The position numbers and the translations under genes were made by a program. The notes under the pieces are model-generated. The model was not told the DNA's origin. It searched no databases and saw only the letters and a program-made list of their open reading frames with translations. Shown piece by piece: positions 36,909 to 47,463 of a stretch of DNA of 64,000 bases. Source of the DNA: Aquimarina sp. ERC-38 (lineage in GTDB: Bacteria; Bacteroidota; Bacteroidia; Flavobacteriales; Flavobacteriaceae); NCBI RefSeq assembly GCF_026222555.1, contig NZ_CP098511.1, positions 539,501 through 603,500 of the forward strand, written 5' to 3'. Positions within the stretch are counted from its first letter, which is position 1. The number at the start of each line of letters is the position of its first letter.

Positions 36909-39900
36909 ATGAAAACAAACAACATATACACCCTTTTACTTTTTTTCTGCTTCTGTAGCTTTGGGGTAAAGGCACAACAAGTCCAAGAATATGACCCTTC
37001 CCGGGAAGGTACCTATACCATAAGTGAAGGCAAAGTAACAGAAACCCTGGTCACCCCCGCACCTGATATGCCATCAGCGGAAAATGCTATCCCAAAAGCT
37101 TCTAACTCCGGGATTGGTGAGACCGAAGCCAATTTTTCCATTTCCCTCTCCGGGGCAGCGACCTATAACATCCCCATAGCAGTACCCCCAGGTATTAACG
37201 GGGTTGTCCCACAACTAACTTTTAACTATAATAGCCAATCCGGAACCAACCTACTTGGGTGGGGCTGGAACATCTCGGGGTTATCTTCCATAACCAGAAT
37301 CCCTTCTACCGTTTATCACGATGGTATTAACGATGCCGTAGATTTTGACAACCTTGACCGCTTTGCCTTAGATGGTAAGCGGTTAGTCTTAAAGAGTGGT
37401 ACTTATGGCGGGGATGGCGCAGAATATCAGACGGAAACTTATTCTAACCTTACCATTACCTCCCATGGGACTTCCCCCTATGGGTCAAACTATGGTCCTG
37501 CATACTTTAAAGTACTGTACCCTGACGGGAGTGTTGCCTACTTTGGTAATTCCCCGGACTCCAATTCAAGATTGGAATATGGAATCACTACGATGACCAA
37601 CCCTTATAAAGTAAGCATACAATATTCGTACGAAAAAGGCTTGGACACCAATCTTATTTCTATTTCTTCTATAAAGTATGGTGGTACGGGGACTTCCAGT
37701 ATCAATGAGGTCAAGTTTATCTATACGGTCAGGGATAGGTTTGAAGAAAGCTATATAGGCGGGGTAGAGTTTGTAAGGAGGAACCTTCTCCAATCCGTCC
37801 AGGTATTGGCTAAGGGAACCGAATACAGAAATTATAGGTTAAGCTATGACCTTACTGTCTTCCTCTATAATCGGGTTATTGGATTGTACGAGACCGTTGG
37901 GAGAGCCGAGCATTCCGCTATTAGCTTTAGATATACCATACCGAATTTTTTTAAACAGTATAAAAGGACGGAAAGTAGGCTTGATGTTGGGAACCTAAAC
38001 CTAGAGAACGCAAATATAATACCGTTAGATTTTAGTGGTAGGGGGGGCATGGAATTTATAGCACATGAGAAGAAAGACCCTACTAAACTATTTATACAGT
38101 TCGGTACCGACTTTACCCGGGGGGTGACCTTTAATAGCGGTAGTTTTACTAGGGTGTTCCCAACTACTACCAGGGATGAATCAAATAAAATTAGCCGGAG
38201 CCAAGGCTTTACTATATCTAAAGAAAGCCATTCCGAGGTAAATTTTCAAACCTATGCTTTATTCAAAAAATCGGTTATTGAACTTAGCCATGAGAGGAAA
38301 TGGAAAAGACCTACCTATGAGTATATGCCGGATTGTGTTTCCACCTTTACCGAAACCATCCCCTTAAAATACGTTTCTGGGGATTTTGACGGGGATGGGC
38401 TAACTGATGTTTTAGCGCTTACCAATGCATATGATAGGAAATCTTGTAGGGGTCTTAAAAATCTTTGTAACTGTAGGGAAACCCCAATTAGTTCTTCCAG
38501 TGCAACGCTTATCAACCTGGATAGAAATATCACTTCAAATGCTATCAAAGACCTGGGGGAATGGACAACTAGCCTTGGTAGGTTTGATAAGTTACAACCA
38601 ATCGACTTTAACGGGGATGGGAAAACGGATTTGTTACATATCTTCAACGGTGGCTATAAGGTTTACCAAATAGAGGATAGCAAACTAAAAGAAGTAACCA
38701 AAGGTAGCAACTCCCATATAAGGTTGGAAAAACCTATACTGATCGGGGATTATAACGGGGATGGAAAAACTGATTTTATGACGCCTATTGAAGCGGAATC
38801 CAATCAATTTTTAACCGTTTTCTCTACGGGTAAGGCTTACTTGGAAGAAATTAACAGTTATGGGTTTAAGTATTGGAATAACGAAAAAACTAATGTTGAC
38901 TATACAGGTTATTTTCTTATTCCTATGGATGCCAATGGGGATGGAAAAACCGATGTGATTAGCTATACTTCTGTTGCTAATAGAAAATCCCCTCATTCAA
39001 GCACACAACGTGTCAAAGTTTTTTACAACCAGTTTAATTCTAATGCAGGGCGTAGGGCATTTTGGGAAAATACCCAAGAAATTAATATCAAATATCCTTT
39101 AAAGCGTTTTCCCCTAATTACTTTCTTTAACTCGGAACGGACTAATTACGGTTTACATTTTGCAACGCTAAATGATAGGACGGTACACTCCTATACCTTT
39201 GGGCTTGACCATACCAATACCACTACTATCAATACTATTGCCAGTAACGGGGTTAAGTATGACATCAACTATAAAAAAATGGAAAGCTTTAGCGGTGGTT
39301 TTTTTGGGTTCTACCAAAAAGGTACTAAGCAGGAATACCCCTTTGTGGATATAGCAGCTGCCCCATCCATCCGGTTAGTTAATTCTGTGGTCAGGAAAGT
39401 ACCGGACAATAACAGTATAGAAGATGTTACCCAGGAGTTTGCTTATAGGGGCGGTGTTAGTGCCATGGACGGAAGGGGGTTCCTTGGCTTTACCAATGTA
39501 GCCCAGAGCAATTGGCATACCACCCCCAGGAACAAGATTTTCAACAACTATACCTTTAGCCTGGAACACAAGGGTGCGGTTAGCCAGTCTTATGTGACAA
39601 GGGGGTTTTTTAACCACGATGAAGTACCTGTTGACTATTTGTCTAAGACTATTAATGTATATACTTCCCAACTACTGCCAAATAAAGTATTTAAGCTTAA
39701 ACTGGAATCCTCCACCAAACAAAACAACATCAATGGTGTGAGCGAATCCAAACACTTTGTATATGATAGTTACCTGAACCCTACCAAAGAGACTATAAAC
39801 TATAACGGGCAAGGAAGTAAGGTAGTCGATATAAAGTACGCCAATAGCCGTGGTGCCCCCTACTACTTTGGGCGACCCTTAGAAAAAACCACCACTACCA

Positions 39901-42900
39901 CTATTGGAAGCGAGCGTTTTACTACCAAAGAAGTACTAGAGTATGAGGGGTATTCTGTTAAGTTAAAGAAATCTACCGCCAATAACTCAAAAGCAAACCT
40001 GGAAGCTTTTGACTATGATGGTTACGGGAACCTAACCAAACAAGTTACCACTCCTGCTGGTGAAGTACCAAGGACGGTATCTTTTAAGTACGACCCTAGC
40101 CATAGGTTTATAGTAGAAGCAGTTGATGCCGAAGGTTTAAAAACAACGTATACCAATGATGACAGGACAGGTTCTTTGCTAACCCAAATTAACCCCTATA
40201 ACCATAAAATGACTTATGAGTATGACCCCTGGAACCGGGTAGAAAAAGAAACGGACTTTTTAGGGAACCTGACTACTTATAAGTATGAGGAAGACAATAC
40301 TTTTAATTATACGGTAACGGCAACCTCTAGTGATGATAGTTCGTCTTCGGTCACCTATGATGCTTTAAAACGAAAAGTTAGGGAGCAATCCAGGGGGCTT
40401 GATGGGGTTTGGAAAGGGGTTTCTTATAAGTATGATGAACTCGGAAGGTTATCGGGAGAGAGTGAACCGCACCTGGGAAGTAGCCCATCCCAATGGAATA
40501 CTATTGGGTATGATGAAGAAGGAAGGGTAAAAAGCCAGACTTCTTATACCGGGGGTTCGACCCAATTTAGCTATAAAGGTTTGGAAGTTACTGCAACCGA
40601 TAGAAATAAGACTGTTACCACCTTGTATGATGCCCTGGGCAATACCCTTTCAACTACAGACCCAGGGGGTAAAATTACCTTTACCTATTTTGGGAACGGA
40701 AATTTAAAATCGTCCAACTACAACTCCATGACCCAGGTGGTACAGCAGGATAATTGGGGTAGGAAGACAAAGCTTATAGACCCTTCGGCAGGGGAATATA
40801 CCTATGAGTACAACGGATGGGGGGAAGTTACTAAAGAAACCACCCCAAAGGGTAGTGTTGAGTATACGTTCACCCCGACCGGAAGGCTAAAAAGTACTAT
40901 TGGGCAAGGTGATGAAACTTATTATGACATAACTTACGATTATGATGATGACACAAAATTATTAGAATCGTTAAACTTTCTAAATTATATTGATCGAAAT
41001 AACCAAACTATAACTTATGAGTACGATCAGTACCAGCGGGTAAAAGAAGTAAATGAATACATAAGAAATGATAGCTTTAAGAAAACCATTACCTACGATA
41101 AGTACGGTAGGCTTAGCCGGGAAGATTATGAAGCAAGTGCAGATCAGTTAAAGAGTAGTGCATCTATTAAGCAACTCTACGATAATTATGGTAACTACAG
41201 GGGTACCGATCAATACCAGATCAAAGAGAGTAATGCCCGGGGGCAGGCTACCAAGATAGAAACCATTGGCGGACAGGAGGTAAAAAACCAGTATGATAAT
41301 TTTGGGTTCCTTAAACAAACTAGCCTAGCTGGAAAAGAAAAGGGAATTACCAGTATCATCAACGACTATAACTTTGAACCGATCCGGGGTAATTTACAAA
41401 GTAGGTCAAACCTTACCTATCAGGAGGATTATACCTATTCTAAAAATGAGCGTTTTGACTACGATGGTTTAGACCGGTTGGTAAGTGATAATGGGTCTAT
41501 TACCAGTTATGGTAATGATGGTAGGATTACCGAAAATGTTAAAGTAGGTAGGTATGCCTATAGACCTGGCAATGATAAATATAAGATGAACGTTATCTAC
41601 GTTCCTACCGAGAATACGCAAGAGGTTCGTGGCATGACCCCACGCTCCATTACTTATAATGCGTTTAAAGCCCCCGTGGAAATTAAAGCTACCAGGAAAG
41701 GTAAAAAGCAACAGGTATTTTTTAGCCACGGTCATAATATGCAACGGATCAAAGCTTACTACGGGGAAGGAGATAAAGCCAGGGTACTACTTCGATATGA
41801 GAAAACCTATTCTTCTATTGCCCCGGTTGAAACCATAAGGGACAAGGAGGACGGTACCACTAAGTTTATATTTTACCTCGGGGGCGATGCCTATACTGCA
41901 CCAACGGCTAAAGTAGAACAGTACAAGGGCACGGTTAATATTCTTTCAGAAAGCTTGATCCTGCAACGCGACTATCAAGGGAGTATCTTAAACATTCTAA
42001 AAGTAATAGGGCAGGCAAACGGGGAGAGTAACGCAGAACTATTGGAGCAACGCCATTATACTGCCTGGGGGGTTGTGGATTACTTCTGGTCAAAGAGCGG
42101 TAAAAAAGTTATGGACAGGGGTAGTATCCTTGACCGGGGTTATACCGGACATGAACATTTTGATGAGGTTAGCCTTATCCATACGAACGGTAGGATGTAC
42201 GACCCGTACTTGCAACGCTTTTTATCCCCGGATAACTACATCCAAGACCCTACCAACACTCAAAACTATAATCGTTATGGCTATGTCTTAAACAACCCAC
42301 TTAAATATACGGATTGGAGTGGTGAAATAATTGATGGAGGTGAGTTCTATGAAATACCTTTTCTAGGTTTAGTATCACCATTTGTAATGGGGTTAGCTTT
42401 CTTTGATGCTTTTACCGGGAACAACACTTATCAAGACCTTAGAAATTTAGAGGTTGCAGATTGGATGGAAAACAACATTAATAGTTTAGGTAGAGATACA
42501 GAAAACTATTTAAACAATTTGAGAGGTGGTTTTGGGTTAGTTGACCTTGTAACGGATTGGATAAATAATACAGGTAATAGCTTTATTGAAAATTATTATA
42601 AGTTTACCAATGGGATTACAAGTTCTGACCCGCTAATGAACTCTAGCCCGGGGATTGGTGGCGCTTTAACTGGTGGTGTAATTAATGGAGCATTTGGCGA
42701 TAATTCTATTCAAAGGTTACCAGAACGATTGAACTTTGAAGGAGTTAGAACCGTTGAGCAACAAAAGCAATTTTTACAAAATACTATAGATTGGTTCGGA
42801 CATATCCAAAAGTTTGGGGGTCAAGGTCTTTCACCAGGCGATATCATTGATTTTTTTGCAGAACCCTTAACCGAAAAATCTTTTTCGGAAAAAATAATTG

Positions 42901-43232
42901 ATGGGCTTAGAGATGCACTTGGAGGAGATTCTGATGGTGTTCACGAAGTGAATATTACTAATAAAGAAGGTAATTCTGTTGCAATAGGTTATTTCAGTAA
43001 TGTTAGAAAATTTGCTCAAAATTATACGCTAAATAGTATAGATTTTGAAAGCAATTTAGGCGGTAGCAATTCCCATAGGATTAGTTTAAGATCCCATAGT
43101 ACAGGTAGCGGTGTACCACAAGCAGTAGTATATCTTTACTTTTCAGGTGTAAATAGTAATTTATATGATTATATTGTTCAACAAATAAATCAGTATACAC
43201 CACAGAGAGTTAAAATCACACCCGCTAAATAA
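36909..43232 (+). CDS. RHS/SpvB-type polymorphic toxin protein, 2107 residues
   Basis: Signal peptide at 1-23 (TLLLFFCFCSFGVKAQ). From about 65 an SpvB-like domain (SGAATYNIPIAVPPG, LGWGWNISGLS). Four FG-GAP/VCBS Ca-binding repeats near 492, 566, 613 and 673 (DFDGDGLTD, DFNGDGKTD, DYNGDGKTD, DANGDGKTD). YD/RHS repeats fill about 1000-1700 (YEYDPWNRVEKE and many like it). The RHS core signature NRYGYVLNNPLKYTDWSGE is near 1785. The last 300 residues are a unique tip with different, more AT-rich codon use; I do not recognise its activity. RHS shells enclose and release such tips as toxins. I chose ATG 36909 because the frame upstream overlaps the previous gene and the signal peptide starts here. 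The next gene begins seven bases downstream. Confidence 0.9.
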   Translation: MKTNNIYTLLLFFCFCSFGVKAQQVQEYDPSREGTYTISEGKVTETLVTPAPDMPSAENAIPKASNSGIGETEANFSISLSGAATYNIPIAVPPGINGVVPQLTFNYNSQSGTNLLGWGWNISGLSSITRIPSTVYHDGINDAVDFDNLDRFALDGKRLVLKSGTYGGDGAEYQTETYSNLTITSHGTSPYGSNYGPAYFKVLYPDGSVAYFGNSPDSNSRLEYGITTMTNPYKVSIQYSYEKGLDTNLISISSIKYGGTGTSSINEVKFIYTVRDRFEESYIGGVEFVRRNLLQSVQVLAKGTEYRNYRLSYDLTVFLYNRVIGLYETVGRAEHSAISFRYTIPNFFKQYKRTESRLDVGNLNLENANIIPLDFSGRGGMEFIAHEKKDPTKLFIQFGTDFTRGVTFNSGSFTRVFPTTTRDESNKISRSQGFTISKESHSEVNFQTYALFKKSVIELSHERKWKRPTYEYMPDCVSTFTETIPLKYVSGDFDGDGLTDVLALTNAYDRKSCRGLKNLCNCRETPISSSSATLINLDRNITSNAIKDLGEWTTSLGRFDKLQPIDFNGDGKTDLLHIFNGGYKVYQIEDSKLKEVTKGSNSHIRLEKPILIGDYNGDGKTDFMTPIEAESNQFLTVFSTGKAYLEEINSYGFKYWNNEKTNVDYTGYFLIPMDANGDGKTDVISYTSVANRKSPHSSTQRVKVFYNQFNSNAGRRAFWENTQEINIKYPLKRFPLITFFNSERTNYGLHFATLNDRTVHSYTFGLDHTNTTTINTIASNGVKYDINYKKMESFSGGFFGFYQKGTKQEYPFVDIAAAPSIRLVNSVVRKVPDNNSIEDVTQEFAYRGGVSAMDGRGFLGFTNVAQSNWHTTPRNKIFNNYTFSLEHKGAVSQSYVTRGFFNHDEVPVDYLSKTINVYTSQLLPNKVFKLKLESSTKQNNINGVSESKHFVYDSYLNPTKETINYNGQGSKVVDIKYANSRGAPYYFGRPLEKTTTTTIGSERFTTKEVLEYEGYSVKLKKSTANNSKANLEAFDYDGYGNLTKQVTTPAGEVPRTVSFKYDPSHRFIVEAVDAEGLKTTYTNDDRTGSLLTQINPYNHKMTYEYDPWNRVEKETDFLGNLTTYKYEEDNTFNYTVTATSSDDSSSSVTYDALKRKVREQSRGLDGVWKGVSYKYDELGRLSGESEPHLGSSPSQWNTIGYDEEGRVKSQTSYTGGSTQFSYKGLEVTATDRNKTVTTLYDALGNTLSTTDPGGKITFTYFGNGNLKSSNYNSMTQVVQQDNWGRKTKLIDPSAGEYTYEYNGWGEVTKETTPKGSVEYTFTPTGRLKSTIGQGDETYYDITYDYDDDTKLLESLNFLNYIDRNNQTITYEYDQYQRVKEVNEYIRNDSFKKTITYDKYGRLSREDYEASADQLKSSASIKQLYDNYGNYRGTDQYQIKESNARGQATKIETIGGQEVKNQYDNFGFLKQTSLAGKEKGITSIINDYNFEPIRGNLQSRSNLTYQEDYTYSKNERFDYDGLDRLVSDNGSITSYGNDGRITENVKVGRYAYRPGNDKYKMNVIYVPTENTQEVRGMTPRSITYNAFKAPVEIKATRKGKKQQVFFSHGHNMQRIKAYYGEGDKARVLLRYEKTYSSIAPVETIRDKEDGTTKFIFYLGGDAYTAPTAKVEQYKGTVNILSESLILQRDYQGSILNILKVIGQANGESNAELLEQRHYTAWGVVDYFWSKSGKKVMDRGSILDRGYTGHEHFDEVSLIHTNGRMYDPYLQRFLSPDNYIQDPTNTQNYNRYGYVLNNPLKYTDWSGEIIDGGEFYEIPFLGLVSPFVMGLAFFDAFTGNNTYQDLRNLEVADWMENNINSLGRDTENYLNNLRGGFGLVDLVTDWINNTGNSFIENYYKFTNGITSSDPLMNSSPGIGGALTGGVINGAFGDNSIQRLPERLNFEGVRTVEQQKQFLQNTIDWFGHIQKFGGQGLSPGDIIDFFAEPLTEKSFSEKIIDGLRDALGGDSDGVHEVNITNKEGNSVAIGYFSNVRKFAQNYTLNSIDFESNLGGSNSHRISLRSHSTGSGVPQAVVYLYFSGVNSNLYDYIVQQINQYTPQRVKITPAK

Positions 43233-43238
43233 TTTATA

Positions 43239-43670
43239 ATGCGAAAATTTATTATTGTTAATCTGATTGTATTAAGCTCTTGTATTCAAGAAAAAACGGA
43301 TATAGATAAAGATTATTTATACGGAAGTTGGTTTAGTTTAAATGACAACTCCTATTCCGAGTTTTACTTTGAAGAAGATAATTATTATATATATGATATT
43401 AGAGCTGGTAACTTAGTTGAATATAGATATAAATTGAAAAATGATTCCTTATTTAGAAATTTAAGCTTAAATAAGAAGGAAGATGAAAATTTTGAATTTT
43501 ACAGTTTGATTAAAAAATTCGATGAAAATCAAATTAATTTTAAATATAAATCTTTAATCAGATATCAAGATTCAATTTCCATTGAAAATTACATAAAAGG
43601 TGAAATTAAAAAAGACATTTATGATAGTACGGTAATAAAGCGTCTAAATTTTGTCAAAAGCCAAAGATGA
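43239..43670 (+). CDS. Lipoprotein, candidate immunity protein for the RHS tip
   Basis: This 143-residue protein has a signal peptide ending in the lipobox VLSSC. The mature part is strand-rich and acidic: YLYGSWFSLNDNSYSEFYF, YKLKNDSLFRN, FYSLIKKFDENQ and YRDSIS-like segments. It starts seven bases after the RHS stop. It is clearly paralogous to the protein at 43900 (shared GxW, NDS, KKFDENQ and RYxDSISxEN blocks). Position directly after a variable RHS tip is that of an immunity protein; lipidation would place it on the membrane facing the periplasm. That role is inference. Confidence 0.65.
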   Translation: MRKFIIVNLIVLSSCIQEKTDIDKDYLYGSWFSLNDNSYSEFYFEEDNYYIYDIRAGNLVEYRYKLKNDSLFRNLSLNKKEDENFEFYSLIKKFDENQINFKYKSLIRYQDSISIENYIKGEIKKDIYDSTVIKRLNFVKSQR

Positions 43671-43684
43671 TATTAGAATATTGC

Positions 43685-43721
43685 ATAAGGAGCAATTCTA
43701 TACAAGATTGCTCCTTATTTA
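43685..43721 (+). terminator. Terminator after the RHS/lipoprotein genes
   Basis: A perfect 12-bp stem, ATAAGGAGCAAT / ATTGCTCCTTAT, with a 10-base loop and trailing T residues. Confidence 0.8.
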
Positions 43722-43899
43722 ATTAATAAGTATTAAAAGAATAAACTCAAATAAAGAAAAGGATAAAGCCTTTCTATCTTGTAATACAGTCCGTAATATT
43801 ATGATTATAACTAATATGTTTTTAACTATAATTTTAAAAAATTACCATTTATGCTGTATATAAAATCAATTTAAAGGTTATTTAAAATTACACCTCACA

Positions 43900-44340
43900 A
43901 TGAGACATAAAATAAATATGTTCATACTTATTGCAACGGTATTTCTTAGTTGTTCAAAGAAGGAAGAGGAGATTAGTCCAGATTATTTACTTGGAAATTG
44001 GTTAGGAATTACTGATGGGTCTTATACTGAGTATTTTTTTGAGGATAATTACTTCTATTATTATTCCGTTAGTAGTGGTAATTGGACAAAAATGAGGTAT
44101 GAAGTTAGGAATGATTCTATGTATAGAATTTTAGATTTTCCAGAAACGAGAAAGGAAAAACTGGAATTTTATAGTATACTAAAGAAATTTGATGAAAATC
44201 AACTTAACACAAGATTTGAAACCTTGTACCGTTATAGAGATTCAATATCTTTAGAAAACGCGGTTTATGATAGGATTGACTACGAAAACTATGATAAAAA
44301 CGTAATGCGACGAGCTTCTGCCTTTGAAAAATACAAATAG
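43900..44340 (+). CDS. Second paralogous lipoprotein (candidate immunity)
   Basis: This 146-residue protein has a signal peptide with lipobox FLSC, then the same architecture as the lipoprotein at 43239: YLLGNWLGITDGSYTEYFF, YEVRNDSMYRI, FYSILKKFDENQ and YRYRDSISLENA. It has its own upstream gap and is separated from the first copy by a terminator, so it is expressed separately. Extra immunity paralogues beside an RHS gene commonly protect against tips carried by other strains or mark a former toxin tip. Confidence 0.6.
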   Translation: MRHKINMFILIATVFLSCSKKEEEISPDYLLGNWLGITDGSYTEYFFEDNYFYYYSVSSGNWTKMRYEVRNDSMYRILDFPETRKEKLEFYSILKKFDENQLNTRFETLYRYRDSISLENAVYDRIDYENYDKNVMRRASAFEKYK

Positions 44341-44363
44341 GTTAAAATTAGAATTGTTATAGT

Positions 44364-44397
44364 AATCCTTCCTACTTAGTTGTAGGAAGGATTTTTT
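44364..44397 (+). terminator. Terminator after second lipoprotein
   Basis: A perfect 12-bp stem, AATCCTTCCTAC / GTAGGAAGGATT, with a six-base loop and T run. Confidence 0.88.
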
Positions 44398-44434
44398 AAA
44401 TGTAGTCAATGTAGTCGTGTAGTTTTTACGTTTT

Positions 44435-44590
44435 TTAAAATTTTAATACGTTATTTAAGGCTTTATCTGTTTCCGTATGGTCAAAATTACTTTGATGTCT
44501 CACAGTAGTGGTAATACTACTATGACGGTAATGTTTTGTAACATTGTATACTAACTTTATCCTGTACGACATGGACGAAAGTATTCCTTT
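44435..44590 (-). pseudogene. Tyrosine recombinase C-terminal remnant
   Basis: On the minus strand about 50 codons read LSSMSYRIKLVYNV, then HSSITTTVRHQSNF, then DKALNNVLKF and a stop. This fits the last part of a tyrosine integrase (the iKLVQ..lGHSSI.TT.rY pattern); the catalytic Tyr position is a His and the upstream catalytic domain is gone. It lies between the RHS locus and the phage-like element and may mark an old element edge. The short length makes this tentative. Confidence 0.4.
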
Positions 44591-45386
44591 CTAATTGAAA
44601 GGATAGCTTTTTGCTTATTACTGCTAATTCAGCCATCTAACAAGGTCTATATTAATTTTGGAGCCTGTACCATTTATTGCTTTAGTTAGAAATTCTGGTA
44701 TTTAATGATTCCTGCTTCTTTGATTCAAAAGGTCTCGAAATCCGGAAGGAACACTAAAACAACTAAAAGAAAAAATCCTTAAAAGGGTGTATACCAAATA
44801 CCAAAACGGGAACAGCGAACCCAGGATTATTAATTTTATAGAAATTCAATTGGCAGATATGTACCATAAGGTTTTAAAGGAATAAAGAACCAGCGCAATT
44901 TTTAAAATAAGAAAACAAGCCAAAATAGTATATAAATTGAACTGCAAGACAATTATGTGGAAGAATTATTTTAAAACCCCTTTCTGCTTTATTTATTTAT
45001 AAAGTTCATTTTAAACTAAATAGACTAAACATACATACTTCTCGAAATAACCAATGCCATTATAAAACTAATAATTTCTTTAACCATTTGCATAATTTAA
45101 CTTTTAACCATAATTTTATTACGGGAAAATTAGTTAAATAATCTACAATACTATACAACTTTTGCTTTTTGTAATACAATACATAAAATATTGTTCTTTA
45201 TTACAGTAAGAAAACTTAAAGAAAGTATAAAGGAATAGTTTTTGAGATTTCCTATCATAACATACCCCAATATTAAACTGTAACTATTTATTATAAATAC
45301 AGGTAAAGTTCAGACCCGTATTTATAAAACAAAAATAACTAGAAAACTCAACGAAAAAAGTAAGAGCAACTTAATCGCAAGTATCT
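44591..45386. other. Gene-graveyard stretch upstream of the RteC-like gene
   Basis: No intact gene. An open frame without a start codon at 44724-44885 encodes a charged helical peptide (LKQLKEKILKRVYTKYQNGN ... DMYHKVLKE), probably the end of a lost gene. The remaining 500 bases are AT-rich and hold the promoter region of the gene at 45387; I see no clear promoter match. Confidence 0.4.
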
Positions 45387-46940
45387 ATGGAGTACTTAAA
45401 TGTTTTCTATGATATTTTCCGTAAGGATATGACTAACTTGTTATCAGGTTATTTACCAAGGGGAAAATATCAGAATTATCTAAAAAATCAATACCCTTAC
45501 ATTTCCACCCACTACTCTTTAACGGTAGTTAAACAACCTACTGAAAGTTTTAAAATTACCCGTAGCCAGGAAATACCATTTTACGAATATGAACAACACT
45601 GGACAAAGGAGGGTTTTAAAAGTTCTTATTTAAAAAATATAGATCCGGACCTTGTAGAATTCCTCTTTGAAAATACCCGAATCCGGCTTAACGAGTCGCA
45701 GGATTTTTATATAAAAGAAAAGCAGGATAGCGTATCCCTGGATATTTTTATAAACCTTGGGTACCGTACCCTTTCCAACCTGGAGCTTTGTTATTATTTC
45801 TATTACAGCAAAATGCAAAATGCTTACAAAGATATTACCGGGCATTTACATTCCTTATTCCTGGATGATACCCTATCCGAAGAACAGCTAGGAATAAAAA
45901 TCAGGAAATACCAGTTAAAACTTAATTATTATAGTGCTACTTTGGAATCAAAGTACCTGGGTTCGCCCCCGGATAATGTTTCCTATCATAAGGGTATTCA
46001 GGATGTTTTCCGTTGTTTACACGAAACCATTGACCGTACTATCCTTTTTATGGAAGAATGTTGTTATAAATACCTGGATAAATGTTTAGGTATCTCCTAT
46101 GAACAAAGGAAAAGCTTTATTCTTGAATATGACAAAAAATCCAAAAGGCTGGAACAGCATATTAAAAAGCAGGGGCTTCCTGAAGAAATCGAAAGCGAAC
46201 TGTGCAAGCCTTTAAAAAAGATCAGTTGTGGTTTTCTAAAACACCTTACCTATGTCAAAAGGGATTTTTATCGGACCTATATAGACTTGTTTGAACGTTT
46301 GTTTTCTAAGTACGAAAACCCTAAAAACGATCAGGTATACCACCTTATTATTGCCCTTAATTTTAACACCCATATTATCGGGCAAGCACTAAGCCAGGAA
46401 CTTTTAAAACGGCTCAGGGATTTTTCAAATGAACTAGAGGTACAAACCTATCTTTATAGACAACTGGCGCGGTTAGAAGAAATACCCGTTACTGGTAATA
46501 TCAGTTATAACCCGGAGTTCCCTCAACTGAAAGCCTACCTGGTAGGTTATGTAAATAAAAGGATTGCACTTTCCCGGCAAAGACAAAAAGCACAAGGAAT
46601 TTACGAAGTAAATAGCACAAATAAAAAAATCGGGGAAGTGGAAATCAAAGAGAGGACTATTTCAAAACGAAAAGTCAACCTGACCGTTTTTGAAATCTCT
46701 CTATTTGCCAGGCTTTTTTCTGAAATAGGGGTTATTGATTTAAATGATGGGGATAAAAAGAATTACTTTAAATTCCTTTCCAATATATACCGCTCTAAAG
46801 AAACTGACGAAATCTCGGTAAATAGTATCCGTAATGGGTTTTACGGGGCCAACGAGGAAACTATTAAACGTGTTCAATCCCATCTTATCGAGATGCTCGA
46901 TTCTTTACGTAACCTGAAAGAAGGTAAAAAGGTGTCCTGA
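45387..46940 (+). CDS. RteC-like mobile-element regulatory protein (tentative)
   Basis: This 517-residue soluble helical protein has no signal. The last 90 residues (VNLTVFEISLFARLFSEIGV, FLSNIYRSKETDE, then KRVQSHLIEMLDSL) resemble the C-terminal domain of RteC, the protein that controls excision and transfer of Bacteroides CTnDOT-type elements. The N-terminal 400 residues are longer than in RteC (about 220 residues) and unassigned. It is the first intact gene of the phage-like element and is separated from the next genes by a 500-bp gap. A regulator of excision is the best guess. Confidence 0.45.
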   Translation: MEYLNVFYDIFRKDMTNLLSGYLPRGKYQNYLKNQYPYISTHYSLTVVKQPTESFKITRSQEIPFYEYEQHWTKEGFKSSYLKNIDPDLVEFLFENTRIRLNESQDFYIKEKQDSVSLDIFINLGYRTLSNLELCYYFYYSKMQNAYKDITGHLHSLFLDDTLSEEQLGIKIRKYQLKLNYYSATLESKYLGSPPDNVSYHKGIQDVFRCLHETIDRTILFMEECCYKYLDKCLGISYEQRKSFILEYDKKSKRLEQHIKKQGLPEEIESELCKPLKKISCGFLKHLTYVKRDFYRTYIDLFERLFSKYENPKNDQVYHLIIALNFNTHIIGQALSQELLKRLRDFSNELEVQTYLYRQLARLEEIPVTGNISYNPEFPQLKAYLVGYVNKRIALSRQRQKAQGIYEVNSTNKKIGEVEIKERTISKRKVNLTVFEISLFARLFSEIGVIDLNDGDKKNYFKFLSNIYRSKETDEISVNSIRNGFYGANEETIKRVQSHLIEMLDSLRNLKEGKKVS

Positions 46941-47463
46941 TATAGGTAGGGTATTCTTAACCATTTTCAATCTGTTTCCTGGTTAAACAGCTATTAGTTA
47001 TAGATATTTTTCACAGTTTTTTGTCATTAAAACCTTTAGATAAGTGTTAATATTTCCATAACAATTGTAACCCTCAGTGTTTACAAGGGTTGCTTAATAG
47101 TACGAAAAACCTCCTATTTATTAAACAATTTGTTGTACCAGCTGTGTACCACTAAAAATATTCAGCCTTATATATGTTAAAATTTATGTATTTATATCTT
47201 TTTAATATGCTGAATGTCAAATATTAAACCTGTTAAAACACAGGGTTGCACCACCCCTTTATAACTACCCTTTCATTTCTTTTTTGTCTTGTTTTACCAT
47301 CATAATGTTGAAAGTAGGTACATAACCAGGCTTTAACGAGCTTGTTTTTAATAATCAATACGGCAGAGGATCCTTTTATTGCAAAACTGGTCGGGTTGAT
47401 TTTAAAGTACCGCTCTCGCATTCATTTAAATAAATGTAGCATATAAAATAGTAAACAAGAGAT
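46941..47463. other. Intergenic region between RteC-like and excisionase-like genes
   Basis: It holds a 62-codon minus-strand frame (47233-47421), too weak to call as a gene, and TTCAGC/GCTGAA inverted sites (about 47161 and 47209) spaced about 50 bases apart. AT-rich, suited to regulation or an attachment site; nothing definite is seen. Confidence 0.35.

Noticed and set aside
47233..47421. A 62-codon minus-strand frame between the RteC-like and HTH genes
   Set aside because: Starts with a plausible ATG but has no recognisable motif and lies in a region rich in control-type repeats; not strong enough to call.
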